Below are positions 8,699 to 17,913 of a stretch of 64,000 bases of DNA, piece by piece. The translations under genes were made by a program, and so were the position numbers. The number at the start of each line of letters is the position of its first letter. The first letter of the stretch is position 1. This DNA is from Duganella sp. BJB476. Its GTDB lineage: Bacteria; Pseudomonadota; Gammaproteobacteria; Burkholderiales; Burkholderiaceae_D. The notes below the pieces were generated by a model that did no database searches, was not told the origin of the DNA, and was given only the letters and a program-made list of their open reading frames with translations. Location of the stretch: the NCBI RefSeq assembly GCF_003416895.1, contig NZ_QVIO01000007.1, positions 124,001 through 188,000 of the forward strand, read 5' to 3'.

Positions 8699-11316
8699 CG
8701 AAACAGTTGTCCAAAGCAGGTATCGCCTTTCTGCTGGCCGCTTCCGGCGTCAGCGCCGCCAACGCACAAGACATGCGCAAGGTCGCCGAACCTGTCGCGC
8801 CAACGTCCTGCGCAGTGCTGACGGCCACCGACGACGCTCCCGGCAAGGACGACACCGCCCGCATCCAGCACGCCATCGACCAATGCGCCCCTGGCCAGGC
8901 CGTGCGGCTGTCCGCTCAAAATGAGAAGCACAGCTTCGTCTCCGGCCCGCTCGCACTGCGCAATGGCGTCAGCCTGCTGATCGATGCCACGACCACACTG
9001 CACGCAAGCACCAATCCAAAACTGTTCGATCGCGGCGCCGGAAGCTGCGGCACTGTCGACAAGCTGGGTAAAGGCTGCAAGCCCTTCATCACGGCCGACA
9101 AAACCAAGGGCAGCGGCATCTATGGCGAGGGCAGCATCGACGGCCAGGGCGGCCACGTGGTCGATGGCGCCAGCGAATCCTGGTGGCAGCTGGCCCGCCG
9201 CGCACAGAAGGAAGACGCACGCCAGAACGTACCGCGCCTGATCGAAGTCACCGGCTCGCAGGACTTCACGCTGCACAAGATCACGCTGCGCAATTCGCCC
9301 AACTTCCACGTCACGCTGAACAATGTGGACGGTTTCACCGCATGGGGCATGCGCATCGACACGCCTGCCACCGCGCGCAACACCGACGGCATCGATCCCA
9401 TCTCGTCGCGCAACATCACCATCGCCTACAGCCATATCCGCACCGGCGACGACAACGTCGCCATCAAGGCCGGCAGCAACGGGCCGACGGAGAACATCTC
9501 CATCCTGCACAACCACTTCTACAGTGGCCACGGCATGTCCATCGGCAGCGAGACCAATGGCGGCGTGCGGCGCGTGCTGGTCGATGACCTGAGCATGGAC
9601 GGCACGACCTCCGGCCTGCGCATCAAGAGCGACGTCTCGCGCGGCGGCACGGTGGACCAGGTCAACTACCGGAACGTCTGCCTGCGGGACGTCAAAGCAC
9701 CGATAGACATCAGCACCCACTACAACCCGCGCGCGGAAGGCACGCAGATACCGGTCTACACCAACATCGCCCTCGACGGCGTGCATAGCGTGACGCCGGG
9801 CCGCGTCATCATGCAAGGCTACGACGAGCAGCACCCGCTGCAAGCCACGCTGCACGACGTCGGCATCGCCGGCAAGGCGGACAGGAAGATTGAATTCGCC
9901 AGGATCGCCGGCGACCTCGCCGCCACACCGGCAACCGCATGCGCCGATCGATTCGCCCCCTTCCCCGCCGCCACAACGGCCGCCACGCGCCCGCAACTCA
10001 GCATCGAACAATCCAGACAATACGCCTATGGCGAAGTGCTGAAATACGTCGGCGCCGCCGGCAGCGAAACCATCGATCCATGGGACCCGCTGTCCGATCC
10101 ACTGGCAAAAGGCGCGGCCTTCACGCCCGACTACATCGTCGATCAATCCGCGAAGGCCGATGGTGTAAAGCTGTTCAGCACCGCACAAGAAGCCGTCAGC
10201 CGCGCGGTCGCCGACAGCAAGGCCCATCCTGCCAGACGCCTTTACCTACTGCTCAAACCGGGCATCTATCAGGAACTGGTCTACATCCCCGCTTCCGCCG
10301 CGCCGATCACCATGTACGGCGAAGGCAAGGATGCAGGCGCCACCAAAATCACCGCCCGGCTGGACGCATCCAACACCGGCGCCGACTACGCAAGGCAATA
10401 CGGCGCGCAATTCGCCAAAGCCGCTCCGGCGGTACAAGCCATGTACGCGACCATCAAGGACCGCGCCCAGATCGGCACCTTCGGCACAGCCACCGTCTGG
10501 GTGCAGGACAACGGCTTCCAGGCCCGCAACCTGACGTTCGAAAACGCCTACAACAAGGACACCGGCAACGCCCGCGCCGAGGCGCTCCCCAACGTCAACA
10601 ACATCCACCACCAGGCGCTGGCGCTGCAGGTGGATGGCGCCGACAAGGCGCAGTTCGAAAATATCCGCCTGATCGGTTTCCAGGACACGCTGTACCTGAA
10701 GGCCCCGCAGGTGGCCAACACCTCGCGCAGCTTCTTCAACAAATCCTACATCGAAGGCGACGTCGATTTCATCTTCGGCGACAGCACTGCCTACTTCCAC
10801 CAGACCGAGATCAAATCGCTGGGCGACCGAGGCCAGTCCTACGCCGCCGCGCCGGATACCCACATCAAAACCAGGTACGGCTTCGTCTTCGATCACTGCC
10901 GCTTCACCCGCGATGCATCAGCCAACGCCAACGCGTTCTACCTGCTGCGCCAGTGGTTCCACAACTCGCGCTGCACGCCTTACGACAAAGTCCCTGTCGA
11001 AGGCTACGCCTGCACCTTCGGCCCCGCCAACGGCTACCAGGCGCCGAAAGGCACCATCGCCCGGAACTCGCTGGAAGCGGTCGGAAAAATGGTCGTCATG
11101 AATTCGCGCATCGGCCCGCACATCAATCGCGCATCGCCATGGTCTGACTGGAACAAGAAAGGCACGCTGGCCTACCGCCCGGCCCAATACAACTCCGACG
11201 ACCATTGGAACAACCTGATTAAAGCCGGCATCGATCCCGTCAAGGACCTCGGCTACACCGAAAAACCATCGCCGGCGGAAGTCTTCCTCGGTGAGTTCAA
11301 CAATTCGGATGAATAA
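8695..11316 (+). CDS. Bifunctional GH28 polygalacturonase - CE8 pectin methylesterase fusion
   Basis: An 873-aa secreted protein with two catalytic domains. After the signal peptide (AGIAFLLAASGVSAANAQ), residues ~35-420 are a GH28 beta-helix with NTDG (229-232), GDD (251-253), GHG (278-280) and RIK (309-311). A Pro/Ala-rich linker (~420-435) leads to a CE8 pectin methylesterase (~480-870) with KPGIYQE, GFQDTLY (Asp664) and GDVDFIFG (Asp691). The conserved Arg/Trp pair is likely R752 and W754 in LLRQW. All key residues of both domains are present, so both activities are predicted: the esterase would de-esterify homogalacturonan for the hydrolase. It overlaps the upstream acetylesterase by 4 bp. 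Most bacteria carry these enzymes as separate proteins. Confidence 0.92.
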   Translation: MTKQLSKAGIAFLLAASGVSAANAQDMRKVAEPVAPTSCAVLTATDDAPGKDDTARIQHAIDQCAPGQAVRLSAQNEKHSFVSGPLALRNGVSLLIDATTTLHASTNPKLFDRGAGSCGTVDKLGKGCKPFITADKTKGSGIYGEGSIDGQGGHVVDGASESWWQLARRAQKEDARQNVPRLIEVTGSQDFTLHKITLRNSPNFHVTLNNVDGFTAWGMRIDTPATARNTDGIDPISSRNITIAYSHIRTGDDNVAIKAGSNGPTENISILHNHFYSGHGMSIGSETNGGVRRVLVDDLSMDGTTSGLRIKSDVSRGGTVDQVNYRNVCLRDVKAPIDISTHYNPRAEGTQIPVYTNIALDGVHSVTPGRVIMQGYDEQHPLQATLHDVGIAGKADRKIEFARIAGDLAATPATACADRFAPFPAATTAATRPQLSIEQSRQYAYGEVLKYVGAAGSETIDPWDPLSDPLAKGAAFTPDYIVDQSAKADGVKLFSTAQEAVSRAVADSKAHPARRLYLLLKPGIYQELVYIPASAAPITMYGEGKDAGATKITARLDASNTGADYARQYGAQFAKAAPAVQAMYATIKDRAQIGTFGTATVWVQDNGFQARNLTFENAYNKDTGNARAEALPNVNNIHHQALALQVDGADKAQFENIRLIGFQDTLYLKAPQVANTSRSFFNKSYIEGDVDFIFGDSTAYFHQTEIKSLGDRGQSYAAAPDTHIKTRYGFVFDHCRFTRDASANANAFYLLRQWFHNSRCTPYDKVPVEGYACTFGPANGYQAPKGTIARNSLEAVGKMVVMNSRIGPHINRASPWSDWNKKGTLAYRPAQYNSDDHWNNLIKAGIDPVKDLGYTEKPSPAEVFLGEFNNSDE

Positions 11317-11326
11317 GGAACACCGC

Positions 11327-13174
11327 ATGACTATCAACACCCAGCGCCGCAGCCTGATGAAAGCCCTGCCAGCCGCCGCCGGCCTGTCGCTCGGCATGCC
11401 GGCGCGCGCCGCCACCGCGCCCGATCCGTGGCTGCTAGCGCAGGCCATCATCGACCGCGTCTCGCGGCCGCTCACCTTCCGCAAGCAGGACTTCGTCATC
11501 ACCGCCTACGGCGCGCAGACCTGCAAGATGGCCAAGGTCAAGGCCTGGATCTCGTTCGAGGAACAGGACACCATCGATACCCCGGCCGCCGGATCAAGCG
11601 ACTGCTACGCCGCCATCAAGGCCGCCATCAAAGCCTGCCATGAAGCGGGCGGCGGCCGCGTGCTGGTCCCGGCCGGGAACTGGTACTGCGCCGGCCCTGT
11701 CGTGCTGCTGTCGAACGTGAACCTGCACCTGAGCGCCGGCGCGCAGATCTACTTCAGCAACAACCCTGCCGACTACGCCAAGTACGGCGACATCGATTGC
11801 GGCAAGCAGGGCAAGCTGTCGATCTCGCGCTGGCAGAGCAACGACTGCCTGAACTTCTCGTCGATGATCTACGCCTACGGCCAGGACAACATCGCCCTGA
11901 CCGGCGACGACTGGACCAGCATCCTGAACGGCCAGGGCGGCGTACCGTTCAACGAACAGGGCGACTGCTGGTGGACGTGGAAAGGCAAACTCAAAACGCT
12001 GAACGCGGTGGCGCAAGGTTCGACGCCCAATTTCACCAAGGGGAAGATGTCGGAGAATACCGAGAACCCGTTGAACGCCGAGTCGCTGTCCGCCATCGCG
12101 CCGCAACTGACCGAAGCGGAACGCCAGCTGATACAAGGCGAAGGCGCCCGCTGGCGCGCGGACGCGCAATACCTGCCGGCGCTTTCGGAAGCGGACGTGC
12201 CGCTGTCGCGGCGCGTGTTCGGCCTGGGCCACTTCCTGCGACCGCCGATGATACAGCTGATCGGCTGCACCAACGTGCTGCTAGAGGGCTACCACGTCAC
12301 GCACACGCCGTTCTGGCAGCACCACCCTGTCCACTGCCGCAACATCGTCATCCGCAAGGTGCACTGCGAAAGCCTGGGCCCCAACAGCGACGGCTTCGAT
12401 CCGGAAGCGTGCGACCATGTGCTGATCGACGGCTGCACCTTCGACACCGGCGACGACTGCATCGCCATCAAGGCCGGCAAGGATCTCGATACGCAGTATG
12501 GCCCGTCGCAGAACATCGTGATCCAGAACTGCACCATGCAGAGCGGCCACGGCGCCGTCACGCTGGGCAGCGAGATGGCGGGCGGCATCCAGAACGTGTT
12601 CGCGCAAAATCTGGTTTTCCAGAACATCAACTGGGCCACCAATCCCTTGAACACGGCGATCCGCCTGAAGACCAACCTCAATCGCGGCGGCTACCTGCGC
12701 AACTTCCATGTGCGCGACATCTCGATACCGAACGGCGTGCAGACCAGCCCTTCGTTCTACGCGTCGCTGCCGGGATCGCCGATACAATCGAAGACCGTGG
12801 CCACGGCGGCCGGCGCCATCGTCACCTTCGATTGCGACTACACGCCGCTCAGCGACAACGTCCGCACGCGGCCGCCGGTGGTCAGTAATATCCACATCTC
12901 CAACGTCAGGGTCGGCAACGTCAAGACCAAGGATGGCAAGGTGGTGTCGTGCTACCAGGCGATCGTGATCCTCGGCCCGGTGGCGTCGGACTACAACGGC
13001 CCGCAGCCGATGCCGGCCGTCGTCCCCGTCACCGACGTCACCATCACCGACTGCGACTTCGGCCTGCCCGCCAACATGGCGCAGCCCTGGTACCTGTACA
13101 ACGTGCAGGGCCTGACGCTGAAGAACGTCACCATCGGCGGCAAGGTCCACAACACGACCCTGTCCAATTCGTAA
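11327..13174 (+). CDS. Glycoside hydrolase family 28 (polygalacturonase-like), second Tat-exported paralog
   Basis: A 615-aa paralog of the enzyme at 5977, similar along its whole length. Shared landmarks include the DPWLLAQAIIDR/DPWKEAQAIIDR start of the mature region, PAGNW, YFSNNPADYA and FWQH. The twin-arginine signal is QRRSLMKALPAAAG. GH28 residues: NSDG 353-356, GDD 375-377, GHG 407-409, RLK 446-448. ATG 11327 has AAGGA 7 nt upstream; two earlier in-frame ATGs overlap the preceding gene. It starts 10 nt after the fusion gene's stop, so it lies in the same operon. Retention of two copies suggests differing chain-length preference or exo/endo division, which is inference. Confidence 0.9.
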   Translation: MTINTQRRSLMKALPAAAGLSLGMPARAATAPDPWLLAQAIIDRVSRPLTFRKQDFVITAYGAQTCKMAKVKAWISFEEQDTIDTPAAGSSDCYAAIKAAIKACHEAGGGRVLVPAGNWYCAGPVVLLSNVNLHLSAGAQIYFSNNPADYAKYGDIDCGKQGKLSISRWQSNDCLNFSSMIYAYGQDNIALTGDDWTSILNGQGGVPFNEQGDCWWTWKGKLKTLNAVAQGSTPNFTKGKMSENTENPLNAESLSAIAPQLTEAERQLIQGEGARWRADAQYLPALSEADVPLSRRVFGLGHFLRPPMIQLIGCTNVLLEGYHVTHTPFWQHHPVHCRNIVIRKVHCESLGPNSDGFDPEACDHVLIDGCTFDTGDDCIAIKAGKDLDTQYGPSQNIVIQNCTMQSGHGAVTLGSEMAGGIQNVFAQNLVFQNINWATNPLNTAIRLKTNLNRGGYLRNFHVRDISIPNGVQTSPSFYASLPGSPIQSKTVATAAGAIVTFDCDYTPLSDNVRTRPPVVSNIHISNVRVGNVKTKDGKVVSCYQAIVILGPVASDYNGPQPMPAVVPVTDVTITDCDFGLPANMAQPWYLYNVQGLTLKNVTIGGKVHNTTLSNS

Positions 13175-13185
13175 TCATTAATTTA

Positions 13186-13214
13186 TTGACCACGAACACG
13201 GTGAAAAATAGAAT
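13186..13214 (+). promoter_or_regulatory. Sigma-70-like promoter for the gene at 13248
   Basis: TTGACC (13186-13191) and TAGAAT (13209-13214) each match five of six consensus positions, with an optimal 17-bp spacer, in a locally AT-rich stretch between the GH28 stop and the next gene. The predicted leader is short, about 25-30 nt. This would make the small downstream gene independent of the pectinase operon. Confidence 0.6.
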
Positions 13215-13247
13215 GGGTTCATTGCAATAAAAGCATCGAGGAAGCCC

Positions 13248-13739
13248 ATGTGCACATTGACGCAGCAACTTCATCGCGCAGGACTGGCAGCAGGCTTGCT
13301 GCTGGTCTTGTCATCGACTGGCTACGCTTATGGTAGCGAGGCTATCGTCAAACAGCTGCCGCCGGGCTGGACGCCGCTCGCGGCTAGCGCGCCGGACGCG
13401 GGCCTTTCGCTGTCGGGAAAATTCCAGCGGCAAGGGAACGTCGACACCGCGCTTGTCGTGCAAAACGGCCAGGATGGAGCGTACGGACTGGCCGTGGTGC
13501 CGGGCTCAGTGACTGACGGCACGGCCAGCATCGTCAAGACCTTCAAGGACATCAAGGCCAATCCGCCGCACCTGTCGCTGGTCCAGCCGGGCAGCTACCA
13601 GCCTGCATGCCACACCGGAAACAGCTGCGCGCCGCTCAGCATCGCCAACGAGTCGATCGGATTGTGCTTCGGCGAAGCCAGCTGCGAGATCATCTATTTT
13701 GCCGACGGCGCCTATCACGAGATTTACCTGACGGACTAG
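13248..13739 (+). CDS. Small secreted protein of unknown function
   Basis: A 163-aa protein I do not recognise. The N-terminus (LAAGLLLVLSSTGYAYG) is a plausible Sec signal. The mature part has GWTPLAASAPDAGLSLSGKF and DTALVVQNGQDGAYGLAVVP, beta-rich patterns typical of small periplasmic proteins. Four Cys near the C-terminus (ACHTGNSC, LCFGEASC) could form two disulfides. GAGG lies about 7 nt upstream of the ATG and a good promoter precedes the gene. It lies just after the pectinase genes, but nothing in the sequence ties it to pectin. Confidence 0.75.
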   Translation: MCTLTQQLHRAGLAAGLLLVLSSTGYAYGSEAIVKQLPPGWTPLAASAPDAGLSLSGKFQRQGNVDTALVVQNGQDGAYGLAVVPGSVTDGTASIVKTFKDIKANPPHLSLVQPGSYQPACHTGNSCAPLSIANESIGLCFGEASCEIIYFADGAYHEIYLTD

Positions 13740-13793
13740 GCGGGCCGATCGTCGGCGCATATACTGGAGTGACTTACACGTCCGGAGTCCGCC

Positions 13794-14279
13794 ATGCGTC
13801 CACTGTTCATGCTGCTGTTGTTGTCTTCCGCCGCCGCGCAGGCCGCGCCTGTCGAAGCGCTCAAGCCGATGGCCTTCCTGGCCGGGCATTGCTGGAAGGG
13901 TGACTTCCCGGAAGGCAAGCAGAGCGACGAGCATTGCTTCCAGTGGCAATACGACGGCAATGTGCTGCGCGACGTGCACACGGTGCGCACGCCGGGCAAG
14001 CCGGACTATGTCGGCGAGACGATCTACTACTACGATTCAGCGGCCAGGCAAGTGGCTTTTCTGTACGTGGAAAACGGCGGCGGCTACAGCCGCGGCACGA
14101 TGACGCCAACCGCCACCGGCCTGGAATTCCCCGCCACGCAATACGTCGCCGACGGCCAGTCCCTCACCTACCGCGTCCGCTGGACGCCCTCAGGCGCCGA
14201 CGCCTACGAGGCCTTTAGCGAAATGAACATCAAGGATAAATGGGTCACGCAGTTCAAGCTGGTGCTGAAGAAGCAGTAA
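13794..14279 (+). CDS. Small secreted protein of unknown function
   Basis: A 161-aa protein with a clear signal peptide (MRPLFMLLLLSSAAAQAAP) and a compact beta-rich mature domain: MAFLAGHCWKG, FQWQYDGNVLRDVH, YYDSAARQVAFLYVENGG, LTYRVRW and KDKWVTQFKLVLKK. The layout resembles the lipocalin-like DUF1579/DUF6265 group of small beta-barrels that begin with 'FLAG.W.G', but I cannot assign a family firmly. It follows the gene at 13248 on the same strand after 54 nt and could be cotranscribed. Confidence 0.78.
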   Translation: MRPLFMLLLLSSAAAQAAPVEALKPMAFLAGHCWKGDFPEGKQSDEHCFQWQYDGNVLRDVHTVRTPGKPDYVGETIYYYDSAARQVAFLYVENGGGYSRGTMTPTATGLEFPATQYVADGQSLTYRVRWTPSGADAYEAFSEMNIKDKWVTQFKLVLKKQ

Positions 14280-14347
14280 GCTCCTCTGGCACAGGCAATC
14301 ATGTTGAAACAAAAAGGGCAGAAGCCTGTTCAGCATCTGTCCCGTCA

Positions 14348-15226
14348 TTACAGTCCGAACGGCGTTTCCGCCACGCCTTGCACGCCGGGCCGCAGCAGCA
14401 GCACGGCGCCGCCCCACTCCGCGTCCTCCGGCTTGCCGGAGACGATGGACGTCACCATCAGCGTATCCAGATCCTTGCCGCCGAACGCGCACATGGCCGG
14501 CTTGAGCATCGGTACGTCGATGCGGCGATCCAGCTTGCCGTCCGGCGTGAAGCGCAGCACGCAGCCGCCGTCGTTACCGCAGATCCAGTAGCAACCGTCG
14601 CTGTCGATTGCGGCGCCGTCGGGACGGCCCACATATGTCGACATGTCCGCAAACACGCGGCGGCCGGATGGCACGCCGTCGTCGATGTCGTAGTCGAACG
14701 CCCACACCATGCGCCGCGCCGGATGCGAATCCGACAGGTACATGGTGCGGCCGTCCGGCGAGAACGCCAGGCCGTTCTGCGTGATCAGCTCCGACACGAC
14801 AGGCGCCGAAATACCGCGCGCCGCATCATAGCGATACAGCTCGCCGACCGCGCGCGCGGCCGACATGTCCATGAACATGGTGCCGCTCCAGAAGCGCCCC
14901 TGACGGTCGCAGCGGCCGTCGTTGAAGCGCATGCCTTCGCCCAGCCCGGCGGCGGGCGTCGCCAGCTTGATCTGGACGGCGGCTTCCGCCTCGCCCAACT
15001 CCAGGCTGAAGATACCCGTCTCCATGCCGGCGATCAGCCCACCGCCCGCCTTGGCCGCCACGCAAGCGACCATTTCGGTGGTGGTCCAGAAGCGCGCCGC
15101 GCCGCTGGCGCCGTCCAGGCGCCACACGCGTTTGGCGGGAATATCGACCCAGTACCAGGCCAATTCCGCCGCGCTCCACGTCGGGCTTTCGCCCACCGTG
15201 CAGCGAATGTCGCTTACGCGTTCCAT
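14348..15226 (-). CDS. SMP-30/gluconolactonase-family lactonase, probably for the aldaro-lactone
   Basis: A 292-aa six-bladed beta-propeller that hydrolyses sugar lactones with a divalent metal. Visible family features: [10 protein letters not shown] (metal-binding Glu), [26 protein letters not shown] (metal Asn and surrounding loop) and [17 protein letters not shown] (metal Asp). It is the last gene of a kdgD - semialdehyde dehydrogenase - lactonase set and overlaps the dehydrogenase stop by 13 bp. Because Udh produces galactaro-1,4-lactone, which must open before GarD can act, this is the natural candidate. Gluconolactonase or L-arabinonolactonase activity remains possible. Confidence 0.85.
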   Translation of the reverse strand: MERVSDIRCTVGESPTWSAAELAWYWVDIPAKRVWRLDGASGAARFWTTTEMVACVAAKAGGGLIAGMETGIFSLELGEAEAAVQIKLATPAAGLGEGMRFNDGRCDRQGRFWSGTMFMDMSAARAVGELYRYDAARGISAPVVSELITQNGLAFSPDGRTMYLSDSHPARRMVWAFDYDIDDGVPSGRRVFADMSTYVGRPDGAAIDSDGCYWICGNDGGCVLRFTPDGKLDRRIDVPMLKPAMCAFGGKDLDTLMVTSIVSGKPEDAEWGGAVLLLRPGVQGVAETPFGL

Positions 15227-16788
15227 GCCAGGTCGCCGTTGACGACGCGCGGGATGTTTTGCGGATTGGCGTCAGCCAGCGACTCAGGCAGCAGGTACGA
15301 AGGCACGTCCTGGTAGCACACCGGACGCAGGAAGCGGTCGATGGCCGAAGCGCCGACCGAAGTCGTGCGGCTGTCCGAGGTCGACGGGAACGGGCCGCCG
15401 TGCACCATCGCGTGCGACACTTCCACGCCGGTGCCGAAGCCATTGAACAGGATGCGGCCCACTTTGCGTTCCAACGTAGGCATCAAGCGCGCGGCCAGTT
15501 CGCGGTCGTCGGCGGTGGCGTGAACGGCTGCGGTCAACTGGCCTTCCACGTGTTCGGCCACGGCCAGCATCTGCGCTTCATCATCGCAAACGACCAGCAG
15601 CGAGGTCGGTCCGAAGATCTCGCCTTCCAGCGCGGTGTTGGTCAGGAAGGACTTGGCGTCCACCTGGTACAGGAAAGCTTGCGCGGCGCACGGTGCGTCC
15701 GTGCCCTGGCCTGCGGCGACCTGCTGCACGCCGTCGATGGCGGCCAGGCCGCTGACGCCGGTGACATAGGCCTTGTGAATGCCAGGGGTCAGCATGGTGG
15801 TCGCGTTTTTCGCGCCCAGCGTGCCCGACACGGCGGCGACGAAGGCTTGCAGCTTGTCGCTCTTCAGGCCGACCAGCATGCCTGGGTTGGTGCAGAACTG
15901 GCCCGAGCCCAGCGTCAGCGAATCGGCGAAGGCCTGCGGCAGCTTGGCGTTATCCAGCGCGCCCGGCAGCAGGAACACCGGATTGATCGAGCTCATTTCA
16001 GCGTAGACCGGGATCGGCTCTTTGCGCGCGGCGGCGGTGCGCATCAGCGCCAGGCCGCCGGAGCGCGAACCGGTGAAGCCCACGGCCTTGATCGCCGGAT
16101 GGCTGACCAGTTCCTGGCCGATGGTCTGGCCGGAGCCGATCAGCATCGAGAACACGCCTTCCGGCATGCCGCATTCTTGAGCGGCCTTGGCGACAGCCTT
16201 GCCGACCAGTTCAGAAGTACCCAGATGGGCCGAGTGAGCCTTGACCACGACCGGGCAGCCGGCTGCCAGTGCCGACGCGGTATCGCCGCCGGCCACCGAG
16301 AACGCCAGCGGGAAGTTCGATGCGCCGAACACGGCGACCGGGCCCAGGCCGATCTTGCGCAGGCGCAGATCGCTGCGCGGCGGCGTGCGTTCCGGCAGCG
16401 CGCTGTCCAGCGTGGCCGACTGGAAGCGGCCGTCGCGCACGACTTTCGCGAACAAACGCAGCTGGTTGCAGGTACGGCCACGCTCACCTTCCAGGCGGGC
16501 TTGCGGCAAGCCGCTTTCCTGCATCGCGCGTTCGATCAGCGCAGGGCCGATGTCCATGATGCGGTCGGCGATGGTTTCCAGGAACTTGGCGCGCGCTTCC
16601 AGGCCGGTGGCGCGGTAGATGTCGAAAGCCTGGTCGGCCAGTTCGCAGGCGCGTTGCAGGTCGGCGGCGCCGGCCAGGCCGAAGGCCGGTTCGATTTCCA
16701 CGTTACGCGATGGATCGATCGCCTTCATCGTGCCTTCTTTACCCAGGACCGCGCTGCGGCCGATAACCATTTCACCAGCAACTTGCAT
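15214..16788 (-). CDS. 2-Oxoglutarate semialdehyde dehydrogenase (NADP+-type aldehyde dehydrogenase)
   Basis: Oxidises 2,5-dioxopentanoate to 2-oxoglutarate, the final step of the oxidative uronate route. The protein is 524 aa. Aldehyde dehydrogenase features: [28 protein letters not shown], general-base Glu264 in [11 protein letters not shown] and catalytic Cys299 in [10 protein letters not shown]. The EMSSINPVF and GQFCTNPG blocks are those of the KGSADH group that accompanies kdgD. The start at 16788 has AGGAG 5 nt upstream on the coding strand; a second ATG at codon 7 is less likely. kdgD lies 69 bp upstream with a hairpin between. Confidence 0.92.
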   Translation of the reverse strand: MQVAGEMVIGRSAVLGKEGTMKAIDPSRNVEIEPAFGLAGAADLQRACELADQAFDIYRATGLEARAKFLETIADRIMDIGPALIERAMQESGLPQARLEGERGRTCNQLRLFAKVVRDGRFQSATLDSALPERTPPRSDLRLRKIGLGPVAVFGASNFPLAFSVAGGDTASALAAGCPVVVKAHSAHLGTSELVGKAVAKAAQECGMPEGVFSMLIGSGQTIGQELVSHPAIKAVGFTGSRSGGLALMRTAAARKEPIPVYAEMSSINPVFLLPGALDNAKLPQAFADSLTLGSGQFCTNPGMLVGLKSDKLQAFVAAVSGTLGAKNATTMLTPGIHKAYVTGVSGLAAIDGVQQVAAGQGTDAPCAAQAFLYQVDAKSFLTNTALEGEIFGPTSLLVVCDDEAQMLAVAEHVEGQLTAAVHATADDRELAARLMPTLERKVGRILFNGFGTGVEVSHAMVHGGPFPSTSDSRTTSVGASAIDRFLRPVCYQDVPSYLLPESLADANPQNIPRVVNGDLAWNA

Positions 16789-16809
16789 ATTGACTCCTCA
16801 ATGTATGAA

Positions 16810-16830
16810 AAGCGCGGACCAGCCGCGCTT
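16810..16830 (-). terminator. Intercistronic hairpin between kdgD and the dehydrogenase gene
   Basis: AAGCGCGG (16810-16817) and CCGCGCTT (16823-16830) form a perfect 8-bp stem with a 5-nt loop. On the coding (minus) strand only about four T follow, so full termination is unlikely. Partial attenuation or mRNA processing between the two genes is possible. Confidence 0.4.
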
Positions 16831-16857
16831 GTTTTATATTTGTCGCCGCCGCAGGGA

Positions 16858-17769
16858 TTACTGAGCGCCTTGCTTGCGGATCAGTTTGTCCAGCATGTCG
16901 CATTCTTCCGCAGTCATATCGGTCAGTGGCGCGCGCACCGGGCCTGCATCGTGGCCCACCAGGCGTGCACCCGCCTTAACGATACTCACTGCGTAGCCGG
17001 CCTTGCGGTTACGTATCTCCAGGTATGGCAGGAAGAACTCGTCCAGCATGCGGTTTTGTTCGGCGTGATTGTCCGAGGCAACCGCATGGTAGAAGTCCAT
17101 CGCCAGTTTCGGCATGAAGTTGAATACCGCCGATGAGTATACCGGAGTACCCAAAGCCTTGTACGCGGCCGCGTAAACTTCGGCGGTCGGCAGGCCGCCC
17201 AGGTAGCTGAAACGGTCGCCCATCTTGCGCCAGATCGAGACCATCAGCTCGATGTCGCCGACGCCGTCCTTGAAGCCGATCAGATTCGGGCAGCGGTCGG
17301 CCAGCTTGGCCAGCGAGTCCGGCGTCAGGCGGCAGTTGGCGCGGTTGTAGACCACCACGCCCAGATTGGTCGCCTTGCAGACTTCGGCGACGTGTTCGAT
17401 CAGGCCGTCCTGGCTCGCTTCGGTCAGGTAGTGCGGCAGCAGCAGCAGGCCTTGCGCGCCTACGCGCTCGGCTTCCTTGGCGTAGGCCGCGGCCACGCGG
17501 GTCGGGCCGCCGACGCCGGCCAGGATAGGCACTTGACCGGCGCAGGTGTCGACGGCGGTCTTGATGATGTCGGTGTATTCGTTGGCGGTCAGCGAGAAGA
17601 ACTCGCCCGTACCGCCGGCGGCGAACAGCGCGCTGGCGCCGTAGGGAGCCAGCCACTCCAGGCGCTCGATATAGGTCGACTTGCGGAAGTTGCCTTCAGC
17701 GTCGAAGTCGGTGACCGGGAACGACAGCAGGCCGGAGGAAAGAATTTTTTTAAGGTCATTCGGTTGCAT
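16858..17769 (-). CDS. kdgD: 5-Dehydro-4-deoxyglucarate dehydratase
   Basis: A class I aldolase-fold enzyme that dehydrates and decarboxylates 5-dehydro-4-deoxy-D-glucarate to 2,5-dioxopentanoate. The 303-aa TIM barrel of the DHDPS/NAL family shows [12 protein letters not shown] (phosphate/carboxylate loop), VVVYNRAN with Tyr141, and [10 protein letters not shown] with Schiff-base Lys167. GVGGPTRVA and the C-terminal [18 protein letters not shown] fit KdgD rather than dihydrodipicolinate synthase. It links GarD to the semialdehyde dehydrogenase and is probably the first gene of a three-gene operon; a palindrome about 60-80 bp upstream is a likely operator for the adjacent GntR protein. Confidence 0.95.
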   Translation of the reverse strand: MQPNDLKKILSSGLLSFPVTDFDAEGNFRKSTYIERLEWLAPYGASALFAAGGTGEFFSLTANEYTDIIKTAVDTCAGQVPILAGVGGPTRVAAAYAKEAERVGAQGLLLLPHYLTEASQDGLIEHVAEVCKATNLGVVVYNRANCRLTPDSLAKLADRCPNLIGFKDGVGDIELMVSIWRKMGDRFSYLGGLPTAEVYAAAYKALGTPVYSSAVFNFMPKLAMDFYHAVASDNHAEQNRMLDEFFLPYLEIRNRKAGYAVSIVKAGARLVGHDAGPVRAPLTDMTAEECDMLDKLIRKQGAQ

Positions 17770-17830
17770 AAGGTCTCCAATAATCGACAGCTCATCTCAG
17801 GACGGGGAACGCGACAGCTTTGCGCCATCT

Positions 17831-17850
17831 GTTGTATGACATCGTACAAC
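17831..17850. promoter_or_regulatory. Candidate GntR operator upstream of kdgD
   Basis: GTTGTATGACATCGTACAAC is an inverted repeat with 6-bp arms (GTTGTA/TACAAC) around 8 nt. Its left half GTTGTATGAC recurs at 18694-18703 in front of the gntR gene at 17914-18681. Position (62-81 bp upstream of kdgD) and the shared 10-mer suggest one regulator acting on both promoters. Confidence 0.55.
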
Positions 17851-17913
17851 CATCTTCGTGAGTGAGCAAGCGATTTAGCAAAATCCGCCAAATCGCCCTG
17901 CCATTGTTGCTTT

